Shown here in pieces: positions 10,650 through 22,735 of a stretch of 64,000 nt of DNA (the stretch's first letter is position 1; the number at the start of each line of letters is the position of its first letter). The notes below the pieces were generated by a model, which saw only the letters and a program-made list of their open reading frames with translations, did not search any database and was not told the DNA's origin. The DNA is taken from positions 586,546,471 through 586,610,470 of the forward strand of contig NC_053390.1 of NCBI RefSeq assembly GCF_905171765.1. Reading direction: 5' to 3'. The DNA comes from Bufo bufo. Lineage: Eukaryota; Chordata; Amphibia; Anura; Bufonidae. The position numbers and the translations under genes were made by a program.

Positions 10650-11314
10650 TGAGGTATGGGTGCTGATGAGAGGCATATGGGGGCTGTTAAGAGGCATATG
10701 GGGGCTGATGAGAGGCATATGGGGGCTGATGAGAGGCATATGGGGGCTGATGAGAGGCATATGGGGGCTGATGAGAGGCATATGGGGGCTGATGAGAGGC
10801 ATATGGGGGCTGATGAGAGGCATATGGGGGCTGATGAGAGGCATATGGGGGCTGATGAGACGCATATGGGGGCTGATGAGACGCATATGGGGGCTGATGA
10901 GACGCATATGGGGGCTGATGAGACGCATATGGGGGCTGATGAGACGCATATGGGGGCTGATGAGACGCATATGGGGGCTGATGAGACGCATATGGGGGCT
11001 GATGAGACGCATATGGGGGCTGATGAGACGCATATGGGGGCTGATGAGACGCATATGGGGGCTGATGAGACGCATATGGGGGCTGATGAGACGCATATGG
11101 GGGCTGATGAGACGCATATGGGGGCTGATGAGACGCATATGGGGGCTGATGAGACGCATATGGGGGCTGATGAGACGCATATGGGGGCTGATGAGACGCA
11201 TATGGGGGCTGATGAGACGCATATGGGGGCTGATGAGACGCATATGGGGGCTGATGAGACGCATATGGGGGCTGATGAGACGCATATGGGGCTGATGAGA
11301 CGCATATGGGGGCT
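10650..11314. repeat. 21-bp minisatellite, left part (~31 copies)
   Basis: The unit is GGGGGCTGATGAGACGCATAT. The first ~9 copies carry GAGAGGCATAT and the following ~20 carry GAGACGCATAT, so two homogenised blocks are visible. The unit length is a multiple of three, which keeps frames open on both strands (for example 10308-11381 minus, 357 aa); these are not genes. Confidence 0.93.
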
Positions 11315-12782
11315 CAGGGCTCCAGACTAAAAAAAATATCAAGGAGCCATTGGCTCCTAACCTGAAAAATTTAGGAGCCAAATTAAATTTTTAGTCGCCA
11401 AATTTAAAATACATAATATAACTGGGATGCTTAGGAGCAGGGGGTTTTCTAAGCTACAGCCCACGCAGTTAAAGGAGTTGTACTCATTTCCATGACCTGT
11501 CAGACTAGCCAGATTCGCGTTGGTAATCCCTAGGTGCTGGGTCCTGGCTCATTCGCTTCCCGGCCTCCGCTGCTTGTCTTGGCTTTCTCCATGAAAACGT
11601 TTGGCTGCAGTGGCATCAAGACAATCTCTGGCCACGGTGGAGATCTGCTCCCCTGGCATCACATGACCATTTAACATAATGCATGGGAAGCAGTGGTCAG
11701 TCATTGGCTGTAACACCGTCAAATAGGAGGTTTTCATGAAGGGACTCAAGACAAGCAACAAAGGCTGGGGAGCAAATGAGCCGGGATCCAGCACTGGGCA
11801 TCAGGCAAGTATGATCACCAACAAAGGTCCTGCCAGTCTGAGGTCCAGAAATTAGTGTATCCAAACCCTTTAAGGAGTAATTTTTATATTTTTCTTTAAG
11901 GGGTTTCAAACCAGTATTATTCTATATGTGACACAGAATGGGTTAAAAAAAAACGATCCCCACTGCACTCCTTAAAAGGCCAATCACTTGAGAGTCGCCA
12001 CTGCAACCAGTGACCACATCAGCAGGCATCACGTGTTGACGGGACCAGCATGACGGTGGGGGGAGGGCAGCTTTTTTTTTATTTTTTTACATTAAGAAAA
12101 AATATAATAGCTAAAAATTTAATACTCCACGAGCTTTACTCTTTATTCTCAACCCCTCTGCTTGCCGGTCAGTGAATGAAAACCTCTTGTTTGCTGTTGT
12201 TTCTTGAGGAAAGATCGCCCATATTCTAGTGCTGCTCACTGTGTAACTGTGGCTGGACATGGACATTCAGTCTGTCAATGTCAACCTTAAAGGTTTCCAT
12301 CCACTGCCAGCAAGCAGAGATGTAGGAAAGCTAGGGGACCTCCTCTGGCAGCTGAACTAGCCTGTGCTTAACCCCTTATAGGCTGCTTCAGTGCCATTTT
12401 CCCTCTTTTTAACTCTACCACATGCCAACATACGGTTGACTCGCCTCGTGTTATCAGCCGTGGACTGTGCGGCCCTAGTTGAAGTGTCTCCAGCAGCCCA
12501 GCGCCACAGCACAGACTCAACTCCAAAACTTGCCAGAGACTGCTGGAAGCGGGAGCACAAGCCACGCCCACCCTCTATGCCGGGTAATCTGAGGGGCGGG
12601 TCTTCACCCAGCAGACGGCTGCAGCGTGTCTCTGTCTGCTGGATGAAAGCCTTTTTTTTTTAAGAGGCAGAGCAGCGAGCGGAGGGTCTAGGCGCAAATG
12701 GCGACAAGACTACAAAGTCTTGTCGCCATTTAGCAGTTCTAAGTCGCATTGGCGACCATTTTGGTCGCCATCTGGAGCCCTG
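11315..12782. mobile_element. hAT-like TIR element inside the minisatellite
   Basis: The left end CAGGGCTCCAGA and right end TCTGGAGCCCTG are perfect 12-bp inverted repeats starting with CAGGG, typical of hAT elements. Subterminal blocks around GGAGCCA and TGGCGACCATTTTGGTCGCC are also present. Flanks are TGGGGGCT on the left and TGGGGCT overlapping the right end, compatible with an 8-bp duplication in G-rich repeat DNA but ambiguous. No transposase is recognised; the short frame at 12391-12663 has no recognisable domain. Confidence 0.62.
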
Positions 12783-13170
12783 GGGCTGATGAGACGCATA
12801 TGGGGGCTGATGAGACGCATATGGGGGCTGATGAGACGCATATAGGAACTGATATGAGAGGCATGGGGGCTGATGACATGCATATGGGGGCTGATGAGAG
12901 GCATATGGGGGCTGATGAGAGGCATATAGGGGGCTGATGAGAGGCATATAGGGGGCTGATGAGAGGCATATAGGGGGCTGATGAGAGGCATATAGAGGGC
13001 TGATGACAGGCATATAGGGGGCTGATGACAGGCATATAGGGGGCTGATGACAGGCATATAGGGGGCTGATGACAGGCATATAGGGGGCTGATGACAGGCA
13101 TATAGGGGGCTGGGGAGAGGCTGCTGGGGGCTGATGAGAGGCATGGGGCTGTTGAGAGGCATGGGGGCTG
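12783..13170. repeat. 21-22-bp minisatellite, right part
   Basis: Continuation of the array at 10650-11314 after the hAT-like insertion. The first three units carry GACGCATAT, as on the left of the insertion, then variants with GAGGCATATA and GACAGGCATATA follow. Open frames here are artefacts. Confidence 0.88.
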
Positions 13171-13307
13171 ATCTGAATGGGGGGGGGTCTTATTTATTTT
13201 GGTGTTCTGGGGGCTGGGGAGGTCTGACTGGGGTCTGAACTGTGGTCTAATAAAAAAATTTTTTTTCTTATTATCCTCCTCTAAAACGTCTTATAGGGCG
13301 AAAGATA

Positions 13308-13729
13308 CGTTACATCGGATTCTTAGACATGTCCTAAATAGTGGAAACAGATAACCAAATCAGTGGTGAAAGTACATGAACATTGAGGGTTAGCAGACAA
13401 TTTAAAGGTAAAATTAGAGTCAGGTGTTTTCAATCAATGGTATCACAATCTGGTGTGAGTGGGCAATCTGCAATCTGGGATCTATCAAAGTCTGATCTTC
13501 ACAACATGTTTGTGGAAGTTTATCATGGCATGAACAAAGGAAATGTGAGGAACTCAGAAGAAGAGTTGTTGATGCTCATCAGGGTGGAAAAAATTACTGT
13601 AGAGGGAAGTGTATTAAATATTCTCTAGATGCACTTCCCTCTGAACTCGTATTAACTCTTCATCCCACTGGTTGATACCGGCACATGTTTCCAGAAATAC
13701 TGGTGTTGATAGCCTGTAAGTCATGGCTT
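13308..13729. other. Unclassified sequence
   Basis: The first ~80 bp probably continue the old Tc1-type sequence of 10340-10416. The remainder includes an 81-codon open frame (13383-13628) with no recognised feature. Confidence 0.3.
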
Positions 13730-14560
13730 GCATTTTTAAGGTTTATAACAGCTAATCAGTATCTAATCCCCCTTTGTGCAGACCTCAAACAAGCTGTTGG
13801 TGACGTGCTAAACCTGGTTTTTATAGTATGGGATATCCACATCTCTGCCCCATAGCCAAACAGCGCCCCCACCACCACCACTTATGACAGAAAAATAGTC
13901 CAGCATTTGGGATTAGGAGGAGAGAGCTCATCACCACAAACAGAAGAATTACACAGTAGAGTTCACTGGAACACCTTTGACACATGGAACTTCACACCTG
14001 GTAGCGGCCCCACAAGCAAGGCACCATTAACCACTGGGAACTCTGGATAAGTACCCCTGGATCCCAGCATGGCCATATTAACCCATATTCCCCCTGGCAT
14101 ATTATTAACCCTTGCACTCCTGTCTCTCTGCATTGTATTCCCCCTGCCACATCTCCCTGGATTCTCCCTGCAATATATTCCCTTTCCCTTCCACTCTCCC
14201 TGCAATAGCCACAGGTGAACCCTTTATAGGTTAACCCCCTGACACCCCACTAAAATTACCCCATCATACCATGCATTTACCTTTCTGTTGTCTAAGTTAA
14301 CCCTTTGTAATCCCTTAGTGTAAGGTGGGGAGGGTGCTGCTATTATTGTGTGTATGTACGTGTGCTTAGATAGACATTTTAGGTGGAATAATTAAAGGGT
14401 ATTGTGAATTTTATGTAGTGCAGGTAGTGTTATTGTGTGTTGTAGTTTTATATATATATATATGTTAGATAAGAACAGACTGTAGGCTTTGTATTATTGT
14501 AATAAATATATTTTTATTAGCATAAGGTGTTCAGAGTTGCTTTTACTATGTAAAGAAATT
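13730..14560 (+). repeat. Diverged LTR fragment related to the 1-9044 element
   Basis: It is colinear with the 3' two-fifths of the LTR: AACAGCTAATCAGTATCTAAT matches AACAGCTGATTAGCATCTAG (2105-2125). Then follow the same order of CCACATCTCTGCCC, a run of short AACCC blocks, GTGTGTATG and AATAAATAT (14501-14506) with a GT-rich tail. Overall divergence is high and the TATA box is not retained. The 5' part of the LTR and internal region are absent, so it is a decayed solo or truncated LTR of a sister subfamily. Confidence 0.7.
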
Positions 14561-14908
14561 ACTTTGATTTGTTTCCATCCTGTATATAGCACGTCCTTTA
14601 GCTGTATCCAACCAAACCCATAATGCACTTCTCTTTTTCTCTGCCACTGCAATTTATAACTCCTCCCACCCAGCTAGTTATATAGACATTCCTCTATTAC
14701 TGCCACACCCATGGACATAACATCACATGAAATAAGAAAGAGCTGTATGGCCCAGAACAGAAGATAAGAGCAATAAGAAATATAAAACTACACTTACCTT
14801 CATAAATAATTTTTTATTTTTTTTTAAAGAAAGACCTTTTGAGATAGCTGCACTTTTGCACTTTTACCCACTGCTATTATTTTTTATATATTCTAACTGT
14901 ATAGTATT
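14561..14908. other. Unclassified, AT-rich
   Basis: No gene or repeat structure is recognised in this stretch. Confidence 0.3.
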
Positions 14909-15034
14909 AGAGATTTATCAAATCAATCAGATTACAGCTTTCAGGAGCTGTGAAAAATGAAAGGTGGAATCTGATTGGTTGCTATGGGCAGCAAAGTTGT
15001 TTTTCCTTCACACCAGTTTTGATAAATCTCCCCT
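14909..15034. mobile_element. Short fold-back MITE
   Basis: The ends AGAGATTTATCAAA and TTTTGATAAATCTCCCC are inverted repeats. The core GGTGGAATCTGATTGGTTGC recurs in 15588-15756, so the two belong to one broad MITE group. Confidence 0.6.
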
Positions 15035-15587
15035 AGAAGGTTTTTTATTTCAATTTTACTTGTGAGACACAATCAATATAAAAAATGCAACCCTGCAACT
15101 TAAAATGTACACTATAAGGTATGATTAACAAGTGTTTCCATGGTATTCTTACAGAAAATACAGCCATTTCTCTGTCTGCACATGCCACCAGGAGCTAGCG
15201 CTAAGAGGACATTCCCTGCTGGGTCTGGACCGCTGCCGATTACAGGTGCATAAGGCCTTTTTGTTCTCTTTAGGCTCCTGCCGATTGCTGGCAGGACTGA
15301 TCTGAGAAGCAGATGAGTCTCAGCTTTATGGTCTCCTAAACTGAATAAACATTTAAAAATTGAAATAACATGTCTCTCAACAAGTATTTGCCAATTCGCT
15401 GAGTGGAGAATCGATTTGGCAGCTTAGCAGAAAGGAAATATTTGTGGGGGACTCTGTAACCTCTCTAATGGTTCAGTGAGTGATGTCATACCAGAATAGG
15501 GGGAATGGAGGAGAAGGAACAGGACAATAATGTCATAATAACATCACCAATATCACAGAATGTGCTACCAAAATAAAGATATAAATG
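15035..15587. other. Unclassified sequence
   Basis: No gene is seen. The stretch is AT-rich with short simple runs only. Confidence 0.3.
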
Positions 15588-15756
15588 GGGTCATTTATCT
15601 AACTGGTGTAAAGTAGAACTGGCTTAGTTGACCATAGAAACCAATCAGATTCCCCCTTTCAATTTTGACAGCACCTTTGGAAAATGAAAGGTGGAATCTG
15701 ATTGGCTGCTAAGGGCACATAAGCCAGTTCTACTACACGAGTTTAATAAATGACCC
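15588..15756. mobile_element. Fold-back MITE, ~170 bp
   Basis: The ends GGGTCATTTAT and ATAAATGACCC are perfect inverted repeats. Internal AACTGGCTTA and TAAGCCAGTT, and ATCAGATTCCCCCTTTCA and TGAAAGGTGGAATCTGAT, continue the palindrome almost through the whole element. Confidence 0.75.
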
Positions 15757-16940
15757 AAAAAGTGTCCTTCACACAGGCACCTGTATATTGTTAGTCCTCA
15801 CCCATTTAATTTATACATGATTATATCAATGTAAGGAAAAAATGAGCCCTAACACCAAAATATGCAGTTCTGTCCTGCATTATCTTGATGGGAGCTGTTT
15901 GCTCTAGTGATCCCCAATATCAGTGACATAACATGAAGCTCCAGGGAATGAATGGAAATTCTGAAACAGTGCCCCTAATTATCATGTGGTACTTGTGGTA
16001 CTGGTCTCCTCATTAGGAACAGAGAGAACCTTTTGGGCGCCCTTATATTACAGGGCTTGGCGGGGAACACAACCTCCGTACCCCTGTAGCAAGGACCTTT
16101 TCTTAACCTTACACTAAACAGTAACTACCGGAATATATTGGCCAACATTAACTAATACCGTCCAAAAGTAAGACAGTGTATTTAAAGTGGCTGATGACTG
16201 TCTGTCTAGCCTAGATTTACATTTCCTATTGCTGAATTAGTTTTATTCCAAAAATGCAGCAAATTTTTGGCACACAGAGTCACTTTAAGCCACACCCTTC
16301 TCATGAAGCCATACCCCTCCCACTAAGCCATGCCCTTTGCTGAACTATATGGAAAAAGTGTCTTAAAGTATCTAAAACACTTGATAAACAAAGTGAAAAG
16401 AACATACACTCGTTTGTTGGTGCAAACTGTGCCAAAAACAGGCACTTTTTCAATAGTAAATTTGCCCCATTGTTTTTGGACAGTTATTTCAGTTTTAGCA
16501 GGTATGATTTCTACGACGAGCAAAAAAAAAAAGAACCTTGAAAAAAGTAAGAAAGCGTCTTGAAATTTTTAACCTTGGTGTTGCTCTCTCTGCACTGTCA
16601 CACACAGATCCACCCCCATTTTTCCTCTCACCTCGCCAATCTCTCTCCCTCCGGCACCCAAACTGGCCTGTTCACAGAAAAAGCAGAGTCTTAAATTCTA
16701 TATAGCCCACTTACAACAGTGAGACTGTATGGTGGGTGGGCTATTCATGTGAACTTATCACGGGGCTGGCTTACGTAGCAGGGAAAAAAACAAGCCCCCA
16801 GTACCAAGTGATGCCCATTATGACATGTCAACGTGAAGACAGAACAGCACCACTTGTTAGTCGATTTTAATAAAAAAATGGCGGCGGTGCTTGCAGTGTC
16901 AGGCCCCGACCTAAGGGCCCCCTTGGTAACCAAAGAAGAT
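15757..16940. other. Unclassified sequence
   Basis: No gene is recognised. Short frames such as 16330-16563 lack identifiable features. Confidence 0.3.
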
Positions 16941-16944
16941 ATGA

Positions 16945-18130
16945 AAAACCGCAGCACTCCCAGTCTTGAGTCTAATCTTGTGTTTAAAACACCGAAAAAG
17001 ATAGCACCAACGTCTTTTTCAAGCTATAGATAATGTTACAAGTGAACACTAATACATATATACACACCCTATTCAAACAGGAATGGTTGGGGGCTGTCCA
17101 ACCAGGAGTAACTCCTCCCCTTAGACAATTCCACCAGTGATATCCACAGTGACCTCATTACCAAAAACCTACATATGTGACAAGAATCCATGTATAAATT
17201 AGTACTTACATCGCAGCTGAGCCCAAGGAACAAACAGACTAATCGAGTGAGGTGCTACTGCGCATGCGTGACTCTTATTTCCTGGTTTCCGTGGCGGGCC
17301 GGCATCTCCAGCGATCATGTGCTCGGCCTAGTAATCACATGACTAGAACCCGAGGCCACTGCTAGGATTGCCAGTCACCTGACTCATCACATGCTCCTAT
17401 GTGTCTCCGTATCCCAGCAACCTCAGGTCTTATTCAGTGATTAATATCTTCATTATAGCCAGGTTCCATACATAAGCAAGCAACCCATCGCAAAGGCAAG
17501 ATCTATATGCGCTGTTCACCAACACTCTGCATATCATATATAGGTATTGCAAAACACTATAAACAGTTTCTGGCGCAGCATCAACTTCGGGGCTAGCCAT
17601 GTAATGGGGCTCGTAAACAGGTCCCTATTATTTAATGGATGAATGAATCCCACTGGATATGCTCTGGGGTATACTAATCAATATATTATACCGAATGACA
17701 CACAAACAGGTCCGTCCCCATCTCCTAGGGCCTAGCGGAGGGCAAAACATCTGGTGTCGTGGGTAAGAGATACGGGGACTAAAGGGTGCAACCCCAATTA
17801 GGGGAAAGGGAACATAAAAGGTACATATGTATGCCCAGGACCTAAAAGAGGTCCTACTATATGACAGCACAGACCCCAATGGTTCCCACCAGCGGGAAGT
17901 GTGTAGAGATTACAGAAATTGCCATTCACATCAGGGACAAAAAAGGTTGGTGCATCTCCTAACCCCTAGAAACTACGAGGTCAGGTGCCCACGCCCTAGC
18001 AAAATACAGAGTCTACTCTCATTTAGAGAGCTCAATGATGAAATATCATATCTGATAGGAGTGGGAGGACTAAGGATGGACCACACAATGACTTGCACAC
18101 CAAAGGCTTTGAATTACTGGACTACTGGCC
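16945..18130 (-). mobile_element. Possible retroposon fragment, minus strand
   Basis: Read on the minus strand, 16950-17030 contains AGCTTGAAAAAGACG, then CTTTTTCGGTG, then GGGAGTGCTGCGG. This resembles a decayed version of the module seen at 9151-9371 and 43814-44054 (hairpin, core, then GGAGTGCTGC). The body up to 18130 has no convincing coding sequence. The limits are guesses. Confidence 0.3.
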
Positions 18131-18204
18131 ACTGGTGACTTTCAAAGTGCAACAAGTGCAAGAGAAAGATTTTTATTACAAACTGACTTACATTTTTATT
18201 ATTT

Positions 18205-18610
18205 ATTAAAGGGCATCTGTTAGGAGATTTGTACCTATGAGACTGGCTGACCTGTTCCATGTACACTTGGCAGCTCGAGGCATCTGTGTTGGTCCCATGT
18301 TCATATGTGCCGGCATTACTAAGAAAGATGAAGTTTTAATATATGCAAATGAGACACTAAGAGCAATGGGGGGGCATCGCAATTACTCCTAGAGGCTCAG
18401 CTCTCTCTGCAACTGCCGCACTCTCTGCACTTTGATTGACTTTAGGAAATGTTAGGGCCAGGCAGTGAAAACGTCATTATGCCTGGCCCCGTCGATCAAA
18501 GTGCAGATGATGGGTGTTGCAGAGAGAGCAGAGCCTCTAGCTATATCGACAATGCCCCTGTTGCTTCTAGAGGCTCATTTGTATATATTAAAATATATAT
18601 ATTAAAATAT
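18205..18610. repeat. Fold-back element
   Basis: Inverted segments are visible: GCAAATGAG with CTCATTTGTATATATTAA, CTAGAGGCTCAGCTCTCTC with its partner near 18525, and TGCACTTTGATTGAC with GTCGATCAAAGTGCA. It is centred near 18475. There are no coding features. Confidence 0.55.
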
Positions 18611-18785
18611 CATTTTGGAACAACCTCCCTGTCAAGTTCCTTCAAAAACTTTATGGCAAGGTACCTAGAAGGAACTGATGCTGTCCTGAAGTCAAAGGGT
18701 CGCACCAAATATTGATTGGATTTAGATTTCTCTTTTGTTAATTCATTTTGGATTTTGTTAATTGATAAAAATAAACTATTAACGC
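18611..18785 (+). mobile_element. Tc1-like 3' end fragment
   Basis: It contains CAAATATTGATTGGATTTAG and AAAAATAAACTATTAACGC, the same downstream sequence as in the Tc1-derived element at 55381-56381. The terminal repeat has been lost to an AT run near 18806. Confidence 0.5.
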
Positions 18786-19175
18786 TTCTATTTTTGAAAG
18801 CATTATATATATAGCGACTTTCAGTTTAATTAGCTTTGAATGTCTAAAACACACTAAAACACAAAAGCGATTGTACATATATAACCTCTTTCTTTCCCAT
18901 TTTATGTGACTTTAGTCCAGCTGTTTTTGCTTGACAGTTTTTACAAACAAGGATGTTCTGGGTGGATACATTACCTCACAGGCTTCCTGCACTTTAGCAA
19001 ATCTTCAAGACTTTTTTCATAGTGCTCAGCTACAACCACCAGTCTCTCTAAGGAAGTAAGCACAGAATAAATCAAAATGTTAAAACCCATTGAAATCTCA
19101 AAAATAAGTTCATATACTGTACTAATCAAGGTACTCCTACCAATCAAGGTACAATACCACAATAAAAAAAAAGAA
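18786..19175. other. Unclassified sequence
   Basis: Nothing recognised apart from AT-rich DNA. Confidence 0.3.
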
Positions 19176-21795
19176 TAAGGCCTCTTTCACACGGGCGTCA
19201 CTTTTTGGCTCAGGATGCGTCCCGGGTGCATTGCGGAAAACCCGCACGAATAGGTACGCAATTTCAGTCAGTTTTGACTGTGATTGTGTTCCGTTGTTCA
19301 GCTTTTATCGCGCGGGTGCAATGTGTTTTGCACGCACGTGATAAAAAACTGAATGTGGTACCCAGACCCGAACTTCAGGTTTAGGTTCAAGGTTGTGTAG
19401 ATGTAATTATTTTCCCTTATAACATGGTTATAAGGAAAAATAATAGCATTCTTAATACAGAATGCTTAGTAAAATGGGGCTGGAGGGGTTAAAAAAATAA
19501 AATAAAAAATTTAACTCACCTTAATCCACTTGTTCGCGCAGCCCGGCTTCTCTTCTTTCTTCTTTTTTCAGGACCTGGGTAAAGGACCTTTGATGACATC
19601 ACTGCGTTCAACACATGGTCCATCACATGATCCATCACCATGGTGATAGATTATGTGACGGACCATGTTATGAGCGCAGTGACGTCACCACAGGTCCTTT
19701 TCCTCCTGCACAGCAAAGAAGAAGAAAGAAGAGAAGCCGGGCTGCGCGAACAAGTGGATTAAGGTGAGTTTAATTATTTTTTTTATTTTTTTTAACCCCT
19801 CCATCCCTATTTTACTAAGCATTCTGTATTAAGAATGCTATTATTAACCACTTCCCATCTGGGCCATTTGCCCCCTTCCTGACCAGGCCTAATTTTGCAA
19901 AACTGACATATCTCTGACTTTGACTCTGACTGACTTTATGTGGTAATAACTTTGGAACGCCTTTACTTATTCAAGTCATTCAGAGACTGTTTTCTCGTGA
20001 CACATTGTACTTCATGATAGTCATAAATTTGAGTCAATATATTTCACATTTATTTATGAAAAAATCCCAAATTTACCAAAAATGTTGAAAAATTAGCAAA
20101 TTTCTAATTTCTCTGCTTTTAAAACAGAAAGTGATACCTCATAAAATATGTATTACTTAACATTCCCTATATGTCTACTTTATGTTGGCATCATTTTGGA
20201 AATGCCATTTTATTTTTTTAGGACGTTAGAAGGCTTAGAAGTTTAGAAGCAATTCTTCAAATTTTTAAGAAAATTGTCAAAACCCACTTTTTAAAGGACC
20301 AGTTCAGGTCTGAAGTCACTTTGTGGGGCCTACATAGTGGATACCCCCATAAATGACCCCATTGTAGAAACTACACCCGTCACGTTACTCAAAAACTTCA
20401 CTTTTTTGGCAGATTTTCCATTTTAATCCAATTTTTTCTTTAACACATCGATGCTTAACAGCCAAACAAAACTCAATATTTATTACCCAGATTCTGCGGT
20501 TTACAGAAACACCCCACATGTGGTCATAAACTGCTGTATTGGCACACGGCAGGGCGCAGAAGAAAAGGAACTCTACATGGTTTTTAGATGCCATGTCCCA
20601 TTTAAAGCCCCTCTGATGCACCCTTAGAGTAGAAACTCCCAAGAAGTGATCCCATTTTGGAAACTAGGGGATAAGGTGCCAGTTTTATTGGTACTATTTT
20701 TGGGTACATATGATTTTTTGATAATTCATTATAACACTTTATGGGGCAAGGTGACCAAAAAATTGGTTGTTTTAGCACAGTTTTTATCTATTTATTTTTA
20801 CAGTGTTGACCTGAGGGGTTCGGTCAAGTGACATTTTTATAGAGCTGGTTTTTACGGACGCGGCAATACCTAATATGTATACTTTTTCTTATTTATTTCA
20901 CTTTAACACAATAATAGCATTTTTGAAACAAAAAAATTATGCTTTAATGTGTCCATGTTCTGAGAGCTATAGTTTATTTTTTGAGAGATTTTCTTATGTA
21001 GGGGCTCATTTTTTGCGGGATGAGGTGACGTTTTATTGGTACCATTTTGTGGGACATATGCCTTTTTGATCACTTGGTGTTGCACTTTTGTGATGTAAGG
21101 TGACAAAAATGGCTTTTTTTGAGTTATTTATTTTTATGGTATTTATCGGACTGGGTCGATTATGTGATATATTTATAGAGCTGACCGTCACGGACATGGA
21201 AATACCAAATATGTCTATTTTATTTTTTCAATTTTTTTTTTTTATTCCTTACTTGGGGAATTTCTTTTTTTACATATGAAACCTTTTATATTTTATTTTA
21301 TTTTTTTAACACTTTATTTTTTTATTTTTTATTTTAACACTTTTAGTCCCTCATAAGGTCATACAAGACCTCTGGGGGACATGTACTTCACTTTTTCTTT
21401 TTTCACTGTTGATTTCTCCTGTAACTGGGGCTGACATAGTAGCCCCAGTTACAGCAGAAATACACCCCCCAGAAAGGCTGTACAGCGCAATACAGCGCCC
21501 ATAGCGCTTCATGCTCTGCATACACAGCGCTCGGTGAGCGCTGTGTATTCAGCGATCCAGAAGGCAGAAACACCTGGGCACTGTCCCTGCCTTCTCTCTG
21601 GGTTGCCCTGCTGTAACTGACAGCGGTAGGGGTGCACCGAAATGAAAATTCTGGTCCGAAACCGAAACCGAAAATTCAGGATGCCCTTGACCGAAAACCG
21701 AAACCGAAACTGCCTTTTTGCCCAAATACTTTTAAAATACTTTTTTTTTAATGATTTTATTAATAATTCTTTTTCATGAATGAAATTAATCTGTG

Positions 21796-22440
21796 GGTGG
21801 CGCTGTTATGGAGAGGGGGATCTGTGGGTGGCGCTGTTATGGAGAGGGGGATCTGTGGGTGGCGCTGTTATGGAGAGGGGGATCTGTGGGTGGCGCTGTT
21901 ATGGAGCGGGGGATCTGTGGGTGGCGCTGTTATGGAGAGGGGGATCTGTGGGTGGCGCTGTTATGGAGAGGGGGATCTGTGGGTGGCGCTGTTATGGAGA
22001 GGGGGATCTGTGGGTGGCGCTGTTATAGAGAGGGGGATCTGTGGGTGGCGCTGTTATGGAGAGGGGGATCTGTGGGTGGCGCTGTTATGGAGAGGGGGAT
22101 CTGTGGGTGGCGCTGTTATGGAGAGGGGGATCTGTGGGTGGCGCTGTTATGGAGAGGGGGATCTGTGGGTGGCGCTGTTATGGAGAGGGGGATCTGTGGG
22201 TGGCGCTGTTATGGAGAGGGGGATCTGTGGGTGGCGCTGTTATGGAGAGGGGGATCTGTGGGTGGCGCTGTTATGGAGAGGGGGATCTGTGGGTGGCGCT
22301 GTTATGGAGAGGGGGATCTGTGGGTGGCGCTGTTATGGAGAGGGGGATAACAGTGCACAGATCCCCCCTCCCCATAGCAGTGCACAGATCCCCCCTCCCC
22401 ATAGCAGTGCACAGATCCCCCCTCCCCATAGCAGTGCCAT
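21796..22440. repeat. 31-bp minisatellite (~18 copies) and 27-bp repeats
   Basis: The 31-bp unit, GTGGCGCTGTTATGGAGAGG followed by GGGATCTGTGG, runs from 21796 to about 22347. From 22349 the array changes to three copies of a 27-bp unit containing CAGATCCCCCCTCCCCATAG. That unit reads like a partial inverse of the 31-bp one (ATCCCCCTCTCCATA on its minus strand). Since 31 is not a multiple of three the frames rotate; the long frames here are artefacts. Confidence 0.92.
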
Positions 22441-22493
22441 AGACCGATCCCCCTACCCATAACAGCCCCGGCCCTGCTGCTCACAGCATCACT

Positions 22494-22735
22494 CACTGCA
22501 TCTTTATTTTACCTTACAATCGTGAGGCTCCAGTAACTAACAACTCTGCAGGCAGAGCGGAGGGCGGCGTAACGTCACTTACTCACGTGACGCACCTGCT
22601 CCGCCCACTTTATGAATGAAGGAGGCGGAGCAGGCGCGTCACGTGAGTAAGTGACGTTACGCCGGCCTCCGCTCTGCCTGCAGAGTTGTTAGTTACAGGA
22701 GCCTCACGATTGTAAGGTAATAAAGATGCAGTGAC
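22494..22735. repeat. ~240-bp palindrome in hAT element
   Basis: ACTGCATCTTTATTTTACC and GGTAATAAAGATGCAGT mark the outer ends, and CTCTGCAGGCAGAGCGGAGG and its partner near 22660 lie within. The spacer is centred near 22615. It could form a cruciform or long RNA hairpin. Confidence 0.75.

Larger units (their letters stand above)
10417..13307. mobile_element. TIR element carrying a 21-bp minisatellite
   Basis: The left end TATTTTTCGCCCCATAAGAC and right end GTCTTATAGGGCGAAAGATA are inverted repeats with a few mismatches. A short internal hairpin follows the left end. Flanking TA suggests a Tc1/mariner-type target, but this is weak. The interior is mostly a 21-bp tandem array, itself interrupted by a hAT-like element. 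No transposase is present. Confidence 0.6.

Noticed and set aside
10308..11381. 357-aa and other long open frames on both strands
   Set aside because: They run through a 21-bp tandem array; a unit divisible by three without stops keeps frames open by chance. No start context, domain or conservation.
10650..13170. CRISPR-like array
   Set aside because: Repeats are head to tail with no unique spacers and the DNA is eukaryotic; it is a minisatellite.
21776..22462. 228-aa frame
   Set aside because: It lies in a 31-bp array where 93 bp give a three-frame repeat; pure tandem artefact.
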